A DNA stretch of 64,000 nt from Streptomyces sp. SLBN-118 (GCF_006715635.1 NZ_VFNP01000002.1:310001-374000), one strand, 5' to 3'; numbered from the stretch's first letter, positions 11,431-20,490 are shown. A program made the numbers and translations. The notes: generated by a model from the sequence alone, not told the origin.

Positions 11431-12039
11431 ATGTTCATCCAGGTCATCCAGGGCCACGTCAGCGACGCCGCGGCGCTACGGGCCCGGCTCGACCGCTGGC
11501 AGACGGAAATCTCCCCGGGCGCTACCGGCTGGCTCGGCTCCACAGGGGGCGTGACCGGTGACGGCACATTCGTGGGAGTTGTCCGCTTCGAGTCCGCGGA
11601 AGCGGCGCAGCGCAACAGCGAACGGCCGGAGCAAAGCGCTTGGTGGTCGGAGACCTCGAAGCTCTTCACCGGCGAGGTCACGTTCCACAACTGTCGTGAA
11701 GTCGTCTCGTACCTGCGGGGCGGCTCGGACGACGCGGGCTTCGTCCAGATCATGCAGGGGCGGGTAGCTGATCCCGCCCGCTTCCGTGAGATGTACGACG
11801 CGACCGACGAAGAAGGTCTTGCCGCGTTCCGGCCGGACCTGATCGGCGGCACCCTGGGCCTGCACGGCGACGGTGGGTTCACCGAGGCGGTCTACTTCAC
11901 CTCGGAGAAAGCCGCTCGCGAGGGTGAGCAGAAGGAACCACCGGCCGAGCTGAAGGAAGAATTCGAACAAATGATGTCCCTCATGCAGGACGTCAGCTAC
12001 TACGACCTCTCGGACCCCTGGCTCAGGTCCCCGAGTTAG
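11431..12039 (+). CDS. two-repeat ferredoxin-like (ABM/Dabb-type) protein
   Basis: 202 residues made of two similar halves, FIQVIQGHVSDAAALRARLDRW (residues 2-23) and FVQIMQGRVADPARFREMY (about 107-125). Each is followed by a GWLGSTGGV or GGTLGLHGDGGF strand and a FESAEAA or FTSEKAA helix. This is the pattern of a tandem dimeric alpha-beta barrel, so the chain probably folds as a pseudo-dimer. There are no heme or metal ligands I can identify; function unknown. AGGAG sits 6 bases before the ATG. Convergent with the P450 gene on the other strand. Confidence 0.8.
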   Translation: MFIQVIQGHVSDAAALRARLDRWQTEISPGATGWLGSTGGVTGDGTFVGVVRFESAEAAQRNSERPEQSAWWSETSKLFTGEVTFHNCREVVSYLRGGSDDAGFVQIMQGRVADPARFREMYDATDEEGLAAFRPDLIGGTLGLHGDGGFTEAVYFTSEKAAREGEQKEPPAELKEEFEQMMSLMQDVSYYDLSDPWLRSPS

Positions 12040-12173
12040 CGGTCGGCAAAGCCGTCGGTCTCAACCTGTCACTTCCCCGGCAGGCACTGCGCGGCCAACA
12101 TGACCGGTGGCTCGACATGCGCCGTCGGCATCAGCACTTGCCGGAGAGGATGGTCGGCGCCGCTGATGCTACG

Positions 12174-13514
12174 TCAGGCGGCACCTCGGGGACTGATAAC
12201 CATGGGGACACGGTCGGGGTGAGCCATCGATGAGAAGGCTTCTCGGGGCGTGTGGCCCGGCACGGCGCGCAGCTGCCAGCGGGCGAGGATCGTTGCCAGT
12301 GCGATGGTGGCCACCGTCCAGCTGAAAGCGTCCCCAATGCATTTACGGTTGCCCGCACCGAAGGGGACGACGGCCTCCCGCGGAAGGTTCGCCCGCCGTT
12401 GCGGCAGCCACCGGTCGGGGTCAAAGGCGTCCGGGTCGGGGTAGAGAGTCGGGTCCCGGTGCAGTGCGTAGAGGCTGAAGGCGACCTCTTCGCCGGCGGG
12501 GAGGTGGAAGCCGCCGAGTTCGACTGGCTCGGTGGTGCGGCGCATGAGCAGCACAACCCCGTGCAGACGGATGACCTCGTCGAGGACCCGCTGGATGCGG
12601 GGGAGTTTGTACACGTCGTTGAATGTGACGGGCCGGTCGCCCACGACCTCGTCGATTTCGGCAACCAGCTGCTTCTCGACTTCGGGGTGCTCGGCGATGT
12701 GATGAAAGGCCCAGGACAGAGTGGAGGCAGTGGTCTCGCTGCCGGCGAACAGGATCGTCACCAGCTCGTCGCGGACCTCTTCGTCGGTAAGTGCCTCGCC
12801 GGTGTCTGCGTCACGTGCGGCGAGCAGCACCGACAACAGGTCCGCCCGGTCGGTCTGCCCCGACTCGCGGGCAGCCGCGACCACTTCGTCGATAACCTGG
12901 CGCATGCTCGCTGATGCCTGATTGAAGCTTTTCCAGATCGGCAGGTTGTCCAGGGCCTTCGGGGATGCCGCCCGGACCAGCATGTTCCTCAGGATGATCG
13001 GCAGGTCCCGGCGCACTGCCTCCACCGCCGGACGTCCGATGTCGGTGGAGAACAGTGTCGCGGCCAGCGTCTCGATGGCGAACGAGGTCATGACCTCGTG
13101 CACGTCGATGTTCTGTCCCTGCTCCCAGGAGTCGGCCAGCAGGCGGGCGCGGGCGCTCATCACCTCGGCGTACCCGGCCAGGCGTTTCTTGGAGAAGATC
13201 GGCTGGATCAGGCGGCGGTGGCGGCGGTGGACTTGTCCGTCGGCCGTGGCGAGCCCGTTGCCGACCAGCATGCGGACGCGGTCAAAGAGGCGGCCCTTTT
13301 CGAAGAAGCGGCCTTGCTTGACCATGACGTCGTTGATCAGGGGGGCGCTGGTGGCCACGTAGATCGGCATCGTGCCGATGTCGACGCGGACCAGCTCGCC
13401 GGTCTCCCGCAGGGACCTGACAAAGGCCAGCGGGTCGCTGCGCAACTTCAGGACGTGACCGAGAAGCGGCAGGCCGCCCGGAGCGCGGGGTATCGCAGCC
13501 AACTCAGCTGACAC
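12174..13514 (-). CDS. cytochrome P450 (bacterial terpene-oxidase-like)
   Basis: 446 residues, a complete P450. Oxygen-binding I helix is ILFAGSETTAS, the K-helix ExxR is DEVIRLHG, the PERF-like region is DAFDPDRW, and the heme-thiolate loop is FGAGNRKCIGDAF with the cysteine ligand. The sequence style (GGLPLLGHVLKL at the N-terminus, long C-helix with HRRHRRLIQPIF) resembles pentalenene-oxygenase and related CYP families that oxidise terpenes or fatty acids. No terpene synthase or ferredoxin gene is adjacent. GTG start at 13514 with AAAGG upstream. Substrate unknown. Confidence 0.9.
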   Translation of the reverse strand: MSAELAAIPRAPGGLPLLGHVLKLRSDPLAFVRSLRETGELVRVDIGTMPIYVATSAPLINDVMVKQGRFFEKGRLFDRVRMLVGNGLATADGQVHRRHRRLIQPIFSKKRLAGYAEVMSARARLLADSWEQGQNIDVHEVMTSFAIETLAATLFSTDIGRPAVEAVRRDLPIILRNMLVRAASPKALDNLPIWKSFNQASASMRQVIDEVVAAARESGQTDRADLLSVLLAARDADTGEALTDEEVRDELVTILFAGSETTASTLSWAFHHIAEHPEVEKQLVAEIDEVVGDRPVTFNDVYKLPRIQRVLDEVIRLHGVVLLMRRTTEPVELGGFHLPAGEEVAFSLYALHRDPTLYPDPDAFDPDRWLPQRRANLPREAVVPFGAGNRKCIGDAFSWTVATIALATILARWQLRAVPGHTPREAFSSMAHPDRVPMVISPRGAA

Positions 13515-13814
13515 TGAGCATCCTTTCGCGAGGCGATCTCTGTGCCGACCCCGTCATGAAGGGGGCAACCCCTTGCATGCGTTCCGCACGTCGGGCGTCC
13601 GCCGGGAGGACGGCCCGAATGATCAACTGACTGGCATCGTACTCACACGCCCCTTCCGTTCCAATGGCACCAGTGCACAGCGCGAGACCACCAAGGGCCG
13701 CCCCGCACCTCGGAGAATTCGTTCTCAACGAGGCGGCACGACCCCCAGTGACCCCACGAGACTTCTTCCGGCGAAAGTCCTGCCCCGTGTGCACCGGCCG
13801 GGACAGTCAGCCTG
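13515..13814. other. intergenic, no gene seen
   Basis: 300 bp between two minus-strand P450 genes. No frame shows recognisable protein. It should hold the promoter of the downstream P450 gene and the 3' end of the CYP157-like gene. Confidence 0.5.
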
Positions 13815-15242
13815 CTATCGCCGCACCAGCAGCCGCCTCCACCAAGGAAGGCGCTCAGTGGATACGGAAGCCGGTTCCGCCACCGGGACGGGAACAGGAG
13901 CCGTGGCGGGCAGCGGCTGGGACTTCGGCGACCCGGCCAGTGCGCCGCTATGACCTGCGCCGCTCGAGGGCTTGGTACTGAAACGCACCGGCAGGGAGTA
14001 CACGCGCTCCGACAGCCATGCAGCCTGCGTTTCCAGCTCAGCGGGCGAGATGGCCAGCTCGAGGCCAGGTAGGAGCGTCAGCAGGGTGTCGATTCCGGTG
14101 TCCGCGATGGCGCGGCCGATGTCCTGGCCGGGGCATTCGTGGGGGCCGCTGCTGAAGGAGAGGTGGGCTCGGTTGCCGTGGACGGGGTCCGACAGATCGG
14201 GTCGGATGGCGGGATCGACGTTGCCTGCGGCCAGGCCGAGCAGGAGCATGTCGCCGGACTTGATCTGGTGACCGGCCAGCACGGTGTCGCCGGTGGCCCA
14301 ACGACCCGGAATGACCGACAGGGGCGGGGCGTCCCACAGCACCTGCTCCAGGGCGTCGGGCAGGGTCATCTGGCCGCCTGACAGGCTCGCCCGGAAGCGG
14401 CGGTCGGTCAGGAGCAGGCGAAGGGTGTTCGCGATGAGGTTGACCGTGGTCTCGTTCGCGGCGACAAGGATGAGCCGGAGGTGCTCAACGACCTCTTCCT
14501 CGGTCAGGTTCGACCCGTGGCCGATCAGTCGGGACGCCAGGTCTCGCCCTGGCCTCTCCGACTTGCGCTTGACCAGGTTGCGCAGGGTCTGGGTGACGAC
14601 CTCATTGCTGGCGAGTGCGGTTTCGGTGCCCTTCATCAGGTCGAGGGTGGCCTCGACCAGGCGCGGGCCGTTCTCCTCGGGCATGCCCAGCAGCTGGGTC
14701 ATCACCAGCATCGGCAGCTGTTCGGCATAGTCGCGGATCAGGTCGGCCTGCCCGGTCGCCGCGAAGCCGTCGACGAGCTGCTTGGTGTAGCGGGTGACGT
14801 AGCGGCGCACGCCCTGGCGGTTGAACTGTCCAAGGCTGTCGGTGACCGCGCCGCGCAGGCGAGCGTGCTCATCGCCATCGGCGAAGACGCACAGCGGCTG
14901 CCAGCCCAGCATGGGGTGCAGCGGGGAGTCGGCCGCCACCCTTCCCTGCTCGAACTGCGTCCACCGGCGGGAGTCGCGGGAGTACAGCGATGGTGTACGC
15001 ATCACCTCGAGGTTCTCCCGGTGCCCGAGAACCAGCCAGGCAGGGTGGTCGCCTTGGAGCATGACGGGCGCGACCGCTCCGTACTGCTGGCGCAGCTGTT
15101 CGTACAGCCCCCTCGGGTTGGCCTCCGCTTCAGCCCCGTACAGGCGACGTACCCCTTCGGGACTCATGCCGTGCGCTGGGCAGCCCGGGGGCGGCACCGC
15201 TGCGGAGTCTCCGGGAGAAACTTCTGGGCGCGGGGTGGTCAC
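13815..15242 (-). CDS. CYP157-type cytochrome P450 without the ExxR motif
   Basis: 475 residues. The heme loop FSSGPHECPGQDIGR has the cysteine ligand and the I helix reads LILVAANETTVNL. In the K helix, where P450s have ExxR, this protein reads LEQVLWDAPPLSVIPGRWAT: Glu-Gln-Val-Leu-Trp, so the Arg is absent. The same loss (EQ-x-LW) is known for the CYP157 family of Streptomyces, to which I assign it. The last ~45 residues are a Pro/Ala/Val-rich tail ending in WWRRLLVRR, beyond the normal P450 end. The GTG at 15242 has GGAGG upstream. CYP157 genes usually sit in conservons with GTPase-like genes; no conservon is here. Confidence 0.87.
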   Translation of the reverse strand: MTTPRPEVSPGDSAAVPPPGCPAHGMSPEGVRRLYGAEAEANPRGLYEQLRQQYGAVAPVMLQGDHPAWLVLGHRENLEVMRTPSLYSRDSRRWTQFEQGRVAADSPLHPMLGWQPLCVFADGDEHARLRGAVTDSLGQFNRQGVRRYVTRYTKQLVDGFAATGQADLIRDYAEQLPMLVMTQLLGMPEENGPRLVEATLDLMKGTETALASNEVVTQTLRNLVKRKSERPGRDLASRLIGHGSNLTEEEVVEHLRLILVAANETTVNLIANTLRLLLTDRRFRASLSGGQMTLPDALEQVLWDAPPLSVIPGRWATGDTVLAGHQIKSGDMLLLGLAAGNVDPAIRPDLSDPVHGNRAHLSFSSGPHECPGQDIGRAIADTGIDTLLTLLPGLELAISPAELETQAAWLSERVYSLPVRFSTKPSSGAGHSGALAGSPKSQPLPATAPVPVPVAEPASVSTERLPWWRRLLVRR

Positions 15243-15498
15243 GAGGCCTCCGAAGCCATGATTGGAGCGGCCACCGTCACGGAGGAGAATCCCGGCAGGG
15301 CGCTCACGAACGTCTCTAGTGGCGTCGGACCACGAGGCCGCAGACCCGCTGCGGTCATACAAGATCCCGAGCCGGAGGCAGCATATCCCTGCTTGGTTTC
15401 CAACCTACAAGCCATCAGGTCAGCGACAGAGCGAGTGAACTCGGCGTGACGCAGTCCAGTTCAAGCGGAGGAACCGACGTGGCTCCAGCAGGATCGTT

Positions 15499-16037
15499 TC
15501 AGTAGCGCAGGGCCGCTGCGACCTTGGTGGTGATGTCGCCCGACAGCTTGCGGGTGCTGCGCGCGACGACGTCCTTGGACTTGCCGGCCGGGACGTCGGA
15601 CACGGTCACGACGCTCACGTCCTGCAGGTTGCCGTCCTTGTCGGCGAAGTCGACCTGCACCGCGAAGGATTTCGCCGCGTCGGTGGTGTTCTTCACGGTG
15701 ACCTTGACGGTGGTCCGTCCGTCGTCGTCCGAGGTCGGGTCGCCAAGGGTCACGGCGTCCTTGGCGTTCACGCCGCCCTTGACCTCGTCGAGCTTCCGCT
15801 GCGCCTAGGCAGTCGCGGACGCCACCGCTGACGCGGCATCGTGGCCAGGCCGGACGCCTCCGAGGCCAGGGACGAGGCGGCGGCCGTGACGTCCGAGCCC
15901 ACCGAGCCGACCACCGACGCAGCCTTGGAAACGGTGTCCGATGGGTTCGAGTCGGTATCCGAGCATCCCGTCGCAGCGACGACGACTGCCATGGTCAACG
16001 CCGCTCCAGCCAGTCCACGAGCCCGCGTCCCTGCCAT
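15499..16037 (-). pseudogene. small lipoprotein, frameshift plus amber
   Basis: The ATG at 16037 begins a lipoprotein signal peptide with lipobox VVAATGCSD. About 60 codons later, near 15840, the frame is lost. The neighbouring frame continues as DAASAVASATA, then a TAG where a GAG is expected, then QRKLDEVKGGVNAKDAVTLGDP and the C-terminal domain TTVKVTVKNTTDAAKSFAVQV to the stop at 15499. The C-terminal part resembles FxLYD/DUF4352-like immunoglobulin-type extracellular domains. Two separate lesions argue for a real pseudogene; the intact protein would be about 180 residues. Confidence 0.75.
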
Positions 16038-16306
16038 GACGTTCCCTCCGGTCGGCTGCCGTACCGGTCAATGTCCGGGGGCCGCCGCGTGCATATCCGG
16101 TTACGCGGTTCAGGTGATGCGGGGCGCGGCTGAGGTCGCCCGGACTGCTCAGCGCCTTGCGTGCCACTCGTGCGGGGCTCCGGAAAACGGTGGGCGTGAT
16201 GCGGCTCGCCGTGAGAATCAGCCTCGACACGAGCACCGCGTACGGTGACGCTGCTCCCGTGCCCCTCCGCACCGTCCGATGTATCCGCCGAAGGAGTCCG
16301 TCGAGC

Positions 16307-17494
16307 ATGTCGCAGCCATACCCCGCCGAAGCGGACCACGCATCCGTCGTTGTCAGCAACCTCGTGGGCTCCTTCGCCTGGGGAGTTCTGCACGACCGCC
16401 ACCCCGCGCTGATCGAGCGCGTACGCAAGGCGACTCCCTTTCCCCCTACGGCACAGCACGCTCTGAATGCCCTGCTGGGCGAGATCGCCGAGGGCGGCGT
16501 CATCGAGGCCCTCGACGACTCCGAACCGGATGCCGCGCCATGGCAACAGTGGGGCGAGGGCATCGGGCGCCGCTGGGCAGACGTGCCGTTCCTATGGGCG
16601 GAGAGCTACTTCTATCGCAAGCTGCTGGGCGCGCTGGGCTACTTCGCGCCGGGGCCGTGGCGGGGCATCGACCCGTTCGCCCCCTTCAAACGTGCCGAAC
16701 TCATGGGCACGGCCGTCGATTCGGAGCTCGCTGCCCTCGATCAGACGCCTCGCCAGCCGAGAGCACTACAGGACACGGCACTGGTGCACGCCTCCTTGTG
16801 GGGGAACAGGGCCGACCTCGGTTTCCAGCTCTCCACCGGCGAGTCCGGTCTCGGCGAGCGGGTCGCAGGGCTCGTTGTCGACGACACCGCGGTGCTCTGG
16901 GATCTGCTGGAGAGCGGACGGCCAGGCAAGGTATGCCTGGTCGCCGACAATGCCGGACCGGAACTCCTGCCCGATCTGGTACTCGCCGACCATCTGCTCG
17001 CCACCGACCGCGCCTCGTCCCTGAGCCTGCACATCAAGCCCTGTCCGTACTACGTCTCCGACGCCACCACGTCCGACGTCCTCGACTGCCTGGCACGCAT
17101 GTCCGCGGCTTCCGGACGAGCCTCGCAGATCGGTCAACGGCTGCGGCAGGCGCTGACCGACGGGCGCCTCGTCCTGCGCGCCCATCCCTTCGCGTGCGCT
17201 CCACTCCCCTACATCGACATGCCGGTCGAGCTCCGGGAGGACTTCGACTCTGCCACCTTGACCCTCATGAAGGGCGACCTGAACTACCGCCGACTCGTCG
17301 GCGACCGCCACTGGCCCGCCACGACTCCCTTCTCTGAAGTGACCGCGTACTTCCCGGGACCGGTCGCGGCGCTGCGGACGCTCAAGTCCGATGTCATCAC
17401 CGGCCTCGCCCCGAACACGCTGACGGAACTGGAAGCGACAGGCAGTGCCTGGCGAACCAGCGGCACACACGCCCTTGTTCAAGTGAGGACATGA
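16307..17494 (+). CDS. DUF89/ARMT1-family damage-control phosphatase
   Basis: 395 residues. The family hydrolyses phosphate from damaged or harmful phosphometabolites using a metal ion. Signatures are in order: RKATPFPP near the start, FLWAESYFYRKLLGALGYF, VADNAGPELLPDLVLADHL (the metal-site Asp/Asn motif), HIKPCPYYVSDAT, and KGDLNYRRLVGDRHWP. The ATG at 16307 has AGGAG 11 bases upstream. It stands alone between a broken lipoprotein gene and a convergent GDSL lipase. The exact substrate is not predictable; ARMT1-type methyltransferase activity is described only for some eukaryotic relatives. Confidence 0.88.
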   Translation: MSQPYPAEADHASVVVSNLVGSFAWGVLHDRHPALIERVRKATPFPPTAQHALNALLGEIAEGGVIEALDDSEPDAAPWQQWGEGIGRRWADVPFLWAESYFYRKLLGALGYFAPGPWRGIDPFAPFKRAELMGTAVDSELAALDQTPRQPRALQDTALVHASLWGNRADLGFQLSTGESGLGERVAGLVVDDTAVLWDLLESGRPGKVCLVADNAGPELLPDLVLADHLLATDRASSLSLHIKPCPYYVSDATTSDVLDCLARMSAASGRASQIGQRLRQALTDGRLVLRAHPFACAPLPYIDMPVELREDFDSATLTLMKGDLNYRRLVGDRHWPATTPFSEVTAYFPGPVAALRTLKSDVITGLAPNTLTELEATGSAWRTSGTHALVQVRT

Positions 17495-17585
17495 AGGAAC
17501 GTCACGTGAGCCGCACAGCTGTCGGCAGCCGGCGGTCCGGCTCGCAGGGGCGCGGAGCGTCGGCGCCTGACGACAGCGCAACACC

Positions 17586-18404
17586 CTACGAAGATTCCCA
17601 TTGACCGGTGTCGGCCGGGGAGCCGGGCGCGGCGCTGAGGGGCAGGAGCTGGGGGCGTTTTGCGGTGCGACCGTCGCCGGAGGACTGGCCGCGCGGTCGG
17701 CGTCCGAGCCAGGGGCCGAGGAACGCGGCCGCCCAGCGCAGTTCGGCTGCCAGTGCTTGCCGGCCGACGGGCACCGCCTGGGGCGGCAGGGGGAGCGTCC
17801 AGGCATCGTCGCTTCCGGGCAGGTGGATCGCGTGCGCGACGGCCGCGGCGATCCGCTCATGGCCGAGGGGGCTGGCGTGGAGACGGTCCGCGCTCCACAG
17901 CCGTGGGTCGGTGGCGACGGCGTGCCGGCCGGTTTCGGCAACCGTGACGTTGTGACGGTCGGCCGCAGCGCGGATGCGGGCATTGAGGTCGAACACCCGG
18001 GACCTGACTGGCCGGGCAAGGGGCGCGATCTTGCCGACGTCGGGAAAGGTGAGGGTGACCACGTGAGCTCCGGCGCCAGTGAGCGCGGCGAACATATCCT
18101 CCAGGTGCACGGCCACCTCTGCGGCGTCGAACCGGGGCCGGAGCAGGTCGTTGACCCCGGCGACTACGGTGGCCAGGTCGGGGCGCAGGGCCAGGGCGGG
18201 CCCCAACTGCTCGGCGCGGACCTGGTCGGCGACGCGTCCTCTCACGGCCAGATTGGCGTACCGGAGCCCGGGATTGACGGCCGCGAGGTGCTCGGCGAGC
18301 CGGTCGGCCCAGCCCCGCAGGCCGGCAGTGTCGTCGCCGTCGCCGAGCCCTTCGGTCTGGCTGTCGCCCAGGGCGACATAGCGCAGGTATTCACCGCTCG
18401 GCAT
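17586..18404 (-). CDS. SGNH/GDSL-family hydrolase
   Basis: 272 residues. Block I GDSQTEGLG carries the nucleophile Ser near residue 14, block II Gly is in LAVRGRVADQV, block III is VVAGVNDLLRP (GxND), and block V is SADRLHASPLGHERIA with the Asp and His of the triad. There is no signal peptide, so this is a cytosolic esterase or lipase. The final ~60 residues are basic and Pro-rich. AGGAAAGGA lies before the ATG at 18404. Its 5' end overlaps the 3' end of the PadR remnant, in the usual PadR-then-SGNH arrangement. Confidence 0.9.
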   Translation of the reverse strand: MPSGEYLRYVALGDSQTEGLGDGDDTAGLRGWADRLAEHLAAVNPGLRYANLAVRGRVADQVRAEQLGPALALRPDLATVVAGVNDLLRPRFDAAEVAVHLEDMFAALTGAGAHVVTLTFPDVGKIAPLARPVRSRVFDLNARIRAAADRHNVTVAETGRHAVATDPRLWSADRLHASPLGHERIAAAVAHAIHLPGSDDAWTLPLPPQAVPVGRQALAAELRWAAAFLGPWLGRRPRGQSSGDGRTAKRPQLLPLSAAPGSPADTGQWESS

Positions 18405-18531
18405 GAGTGGTCCTTTCCTTGGGGAGGGCTGCGATCCGCAGGCACCAGTCCCGGTGCTCCTGCTCAAAGCCCAGGCCTCGCAGGCAGTTCTGGTCCCGGA
18501 GCGCCGTCAGCACGGCATGCCGCAAGGCCAT
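18391..18531 (-). pseudogene. PadR-family regulator with internal deletion
   Basis: The ATG at 18531, with GGAAGGGG upstream, opens MALRHAVLTAL, the typical PadR N-terminus. After a few residues the reading jumps to CLRGLGFEQEHRDWCLRIAALP, the typical PadR C-terminal helix, and stops at 18391. About 150 residues, including the whole winged helix, are deleted in frame, leaving 46 residues that cannot bind DNA. The promoter and palindrome upstream survive. If this regulator repressed the GDSL gene, that gene should now be unregulated. Confidence 0.7.
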
Positions 18532-18571
18532 CGCAGCAGCCCCCTTCCCTTTCCTGGTCCGCCACCGCATC

Positions 18572-18607
18572 ATACTCAAGAAAATGACTAGTAACATTCT
18601 TGAGTAT
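18572..18607. promoter_or_regulatory. 11-bp inverted repeat, probable PadR operator
   Basis: ATACTCAAGAA and TTCTTGAGTAT are perfect 11-bp arms separated by 14 AT-rich bases, in an otherwise GC-rich region. On the minus strand TATGAT overlaps the proximal arm and could be a -10 box for the PadR-GDSL unit. It lies 41 bp before the PadR remnant start, the classic place for an autoregulatory site. Confidence 0.6.
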
Positions 18608-18657
18608 AAGGAGAATGCCGACCGCTAGAGGTGCCACACGGCAGGAACGGCCAGGTC

Positions 18658-19845
18658 CTACTCGGTGGCTCGCGCGCGGGCTGCCTGACGGACCAGGTGA
18701 TCGCGTTCGGCGACGTCCGTGGCCCGACGGGCGGCATCCGCGTACGCCGTGGCGGCGGCAGGGAGGTCGCCGCTGAGCTCGTGCAGGTGGCCGCGGACGG
18801 CGTGCCACCGGTGCCGCTCGCCGAGCACTTCGCGTAGCCGCTCGGTCTCGCGCAGCCCGGCGGCGGCGCCGAGGACATGGCCGACGGCGACCGCGCGCCC
18901 GAGCACCGCGGCGGGGTCCTGGCGCACCGGGTCGTCGGTGAGGGCGACGAGGTCGTCGTACCAGGCGAGGATCTGCGGCCAGTCGGTCTCCTCGGCGCTT
19001 GCCGCGTCGTCGTGCAGGGCGGCGATGGCCGCCTCGACCTGGTAGCGGCCGGGGCGCTGTACGGCCAGCGCCGACTGCAGGACGCGCACGCCCTCGGCGA
19101 TCTCACGGGTGTCCCACAGGCCACGGTCCTGTCGGTCGAGCGTGACGATGCGACCCTCCGAGTCGAGTCGCGCCGGTAGGCGGGCGTGGTTGAGAAGCAT
19201 CAGCGCGAGCAGCCCGAGCGCCTCCGGTTCCTCGGTGGCGAGGGTGAGTTGGCGGGCGAGCCGGATCGCCTCGCCGGCCAGGTCCACCCGGCCTGCGTGG
19301 CCGGCCGTGTAGACGAGGTAGAGCACGCGCAGCACGACGGCGAGGTCGCCGGGCTTGTCCAGGCGGCGCCCCTGGAGGGCGCGCTTGGCCCGGCTGATGC
19401 GCTGCGCCATCGTCGCCTCCGGCACGTAGAAGGCGTCGGCGATCTCCCGGGTAGTGAGGCCGCCGACGGCGCGCAGGGTCAGCGCCACCTGCGAGGCGGG
19501 CGCGAGGTCGGGTTGGCAGCAGCAGAAGAGCAGGAAGAGGGTGTCGTCGCCCTCCTCGGTCGCGGTGGGCCGCGGCTCGGCGTACGTCGCCTCCTCGCGG
19601 CGGTAACGGGCCGCCTCGCTGCGGCGGGCGTCGACGAGCCGCCGGGTCGCGACCGTCGCCAGCCACCCAGGCGGGTTGCGCGGCGGGTGGTCGGGCCACA
19701 CCCGCAGCGCCTCAAGCAGCGCCTCCTGCAGCGCGTCCTCGGCGGCATCGAAGTCCTCGCCACGCCGGACCAGTCCCGCGAGCACCCGGGGGACGAGGGC
19801 GCGCAGCGCGCCCTCGTCCAGCCGTCGCGTCGGTTCGTCGATCAC
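18658..19845 (-). CDS. ECF42-type RNA polymerase sigma factor with C-terminal DUF6596
   Basis: 395 residues. Region 2 (residues ~15-80) holds DFDAAEDALQEALLEALRVWP and PPGWLATVATRRLVDARRS. Region 4 (~110-165) holds VALTLRAVGGLTTREIADAFYVPEATMAQRISRAKRAL. The remaining ~220 residues are the SnoaL-free helical extension (LDKPGDLAVVLRVLYLVYTAGHAG, ALLALMLLNHARLPAR, DRGLWD, RYQVEAAIAALHD) typical of ECF42. There is no anti-sigma gene; these factors are instead paired with DGPF/YCII proteins, as here. GTG start at 19845, 6 bp after the DGPF stop, so the two are co-transcribed. Confidence 0.9.
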   Translation of the reverse strand: MIDEPTRRLDEGALRALVPRVLAGLVRRGEDFDAAEDALQEALLEALRVWPDHPPRNPPGWLATVATRRLVDARRSEAARYRREEATYAEPRPTATEEGDDTLFLLFCCCQPDLAPASQVALTLRAVGGLTTREIADAFYVPEATMAQRISRAKRALQGRRLDKPGDLAVVLRVLYLVYTAGHAGRVDLAGEAIRLARQLTLATEEPEALGLLALMLLNHARLPARLDSEGRIVTLDRQDRGLWDTREIAEGVRVLQSALAVQRPGRYQVEAAIAALHDDAASAEETDWPQILAWYDDLVALTDDPVRQDPAAVLGRAVAVGHVLGAAAGLRETERLREVLGERHRWHAVRGHLHELSGDLPAAATAYADAARRATDVAERDHLVRQAARARATE

Positions 19846-19851
19846 GACGAG

Positions 19852-20262
19852 TCAATCGTCCGAGGGCGCCGCGGACATGACCTCCCGGATGTCGATCCAC
19901 TCGTAGAGCGGCTCCCCGCCCGGGCCGGGCTCGGAGGAGACGTAGGCCGCGAGTTCGACCGCGCGCTCATGCGACTCGACGTCGATCATGTACCAGCCTG
20001 CCACGAGATCGCTGGTCTCGGGCAGCGGGCCGTCGGTGGTGACCGGCGCGGCGTCGGGGCCGCCGTAGCGTACCCAGGTGCGCGCCGGCGTGAGCGCCTG
20101 CGCGTCTACGAATTCGCCGTTCTTCTCAAGCAGCTCGCTGACGTGCTTGAGGAAGGCCATGTGCGCCTCCACGTCCTCCGGGGCCCACTGATCCATCGGG
20201 GGCACGGGACGGTGCGGCTCCGGGCCGCCGCGGTAGTGCTTGAGGAGCAGGTACTTCGGCAT
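19852..20262 (-). CDS. YCII/DGPF-family protein, partner of ECF42 sigma factor
   Basis: 136 residues. PKYLLLKHYRGGPEP opens a YCII (DGPFAET) domain, with GEFVDAQALTPARTWVRYG, TDGPLPETSDLVAGWYMIDV and SHERAVELAAYVSSEPGPGGEPLYEWIDIREV following. The TDGPLPET segment corresponds to the DGPFAET motif. AGGAGACCACC precedes the ATG at 20262. Adjacent genes of this family are the conserved companions of ECF42 factors and are thought to act in their signalling; the chemistry is unknown. Confidence 0.9.
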   Translation of the reverse strand: MPKYLLLKHYRGGPEPHRPVPPMDQWAPEDVEAHMAFLKHVSELLEKNGEFVDAQALTPARTWVRYGGPDAAPVTTDGPLPETSDLVAGWYMIDVESHERAVELAAYVSSEPGPGGEPLYEWIDIREVMSAAPSDD

Positions 20263-20490
20263 GGTGGTCTCCTGGTGTCGTGGGCCGCGTCTGTCGTGGC
20301 CTTCACCTGGTGAGCGGAGCCGGTCGGGGCTTCTCGACATGAAATCACTCATCCGCCTCCAAGACCGTCGTGCAGCCGGCTCCAAGACCGTTGTGCAGCG
20401 GGATCGGCCACCGGCTCAGGCTGCTGCCGCAGCGGCGGCGCAGTTGAAGCCGTCGGTCCGGCGCCACGTGCGCAGGAAGCGGTGCGGCGT

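Noticed and set aside
12174..15242. Terpene or conservon cluster around the two P450s
   Set aside because: No terpene synthase, ferredoxin, roadblock or GTPase-like gene was found next to them.
14481..15449. Plus-strand open frame of 322 codons
   Set aside because: Antisense to the CYP157-type P450; no ribosome site and no recognisable domain.
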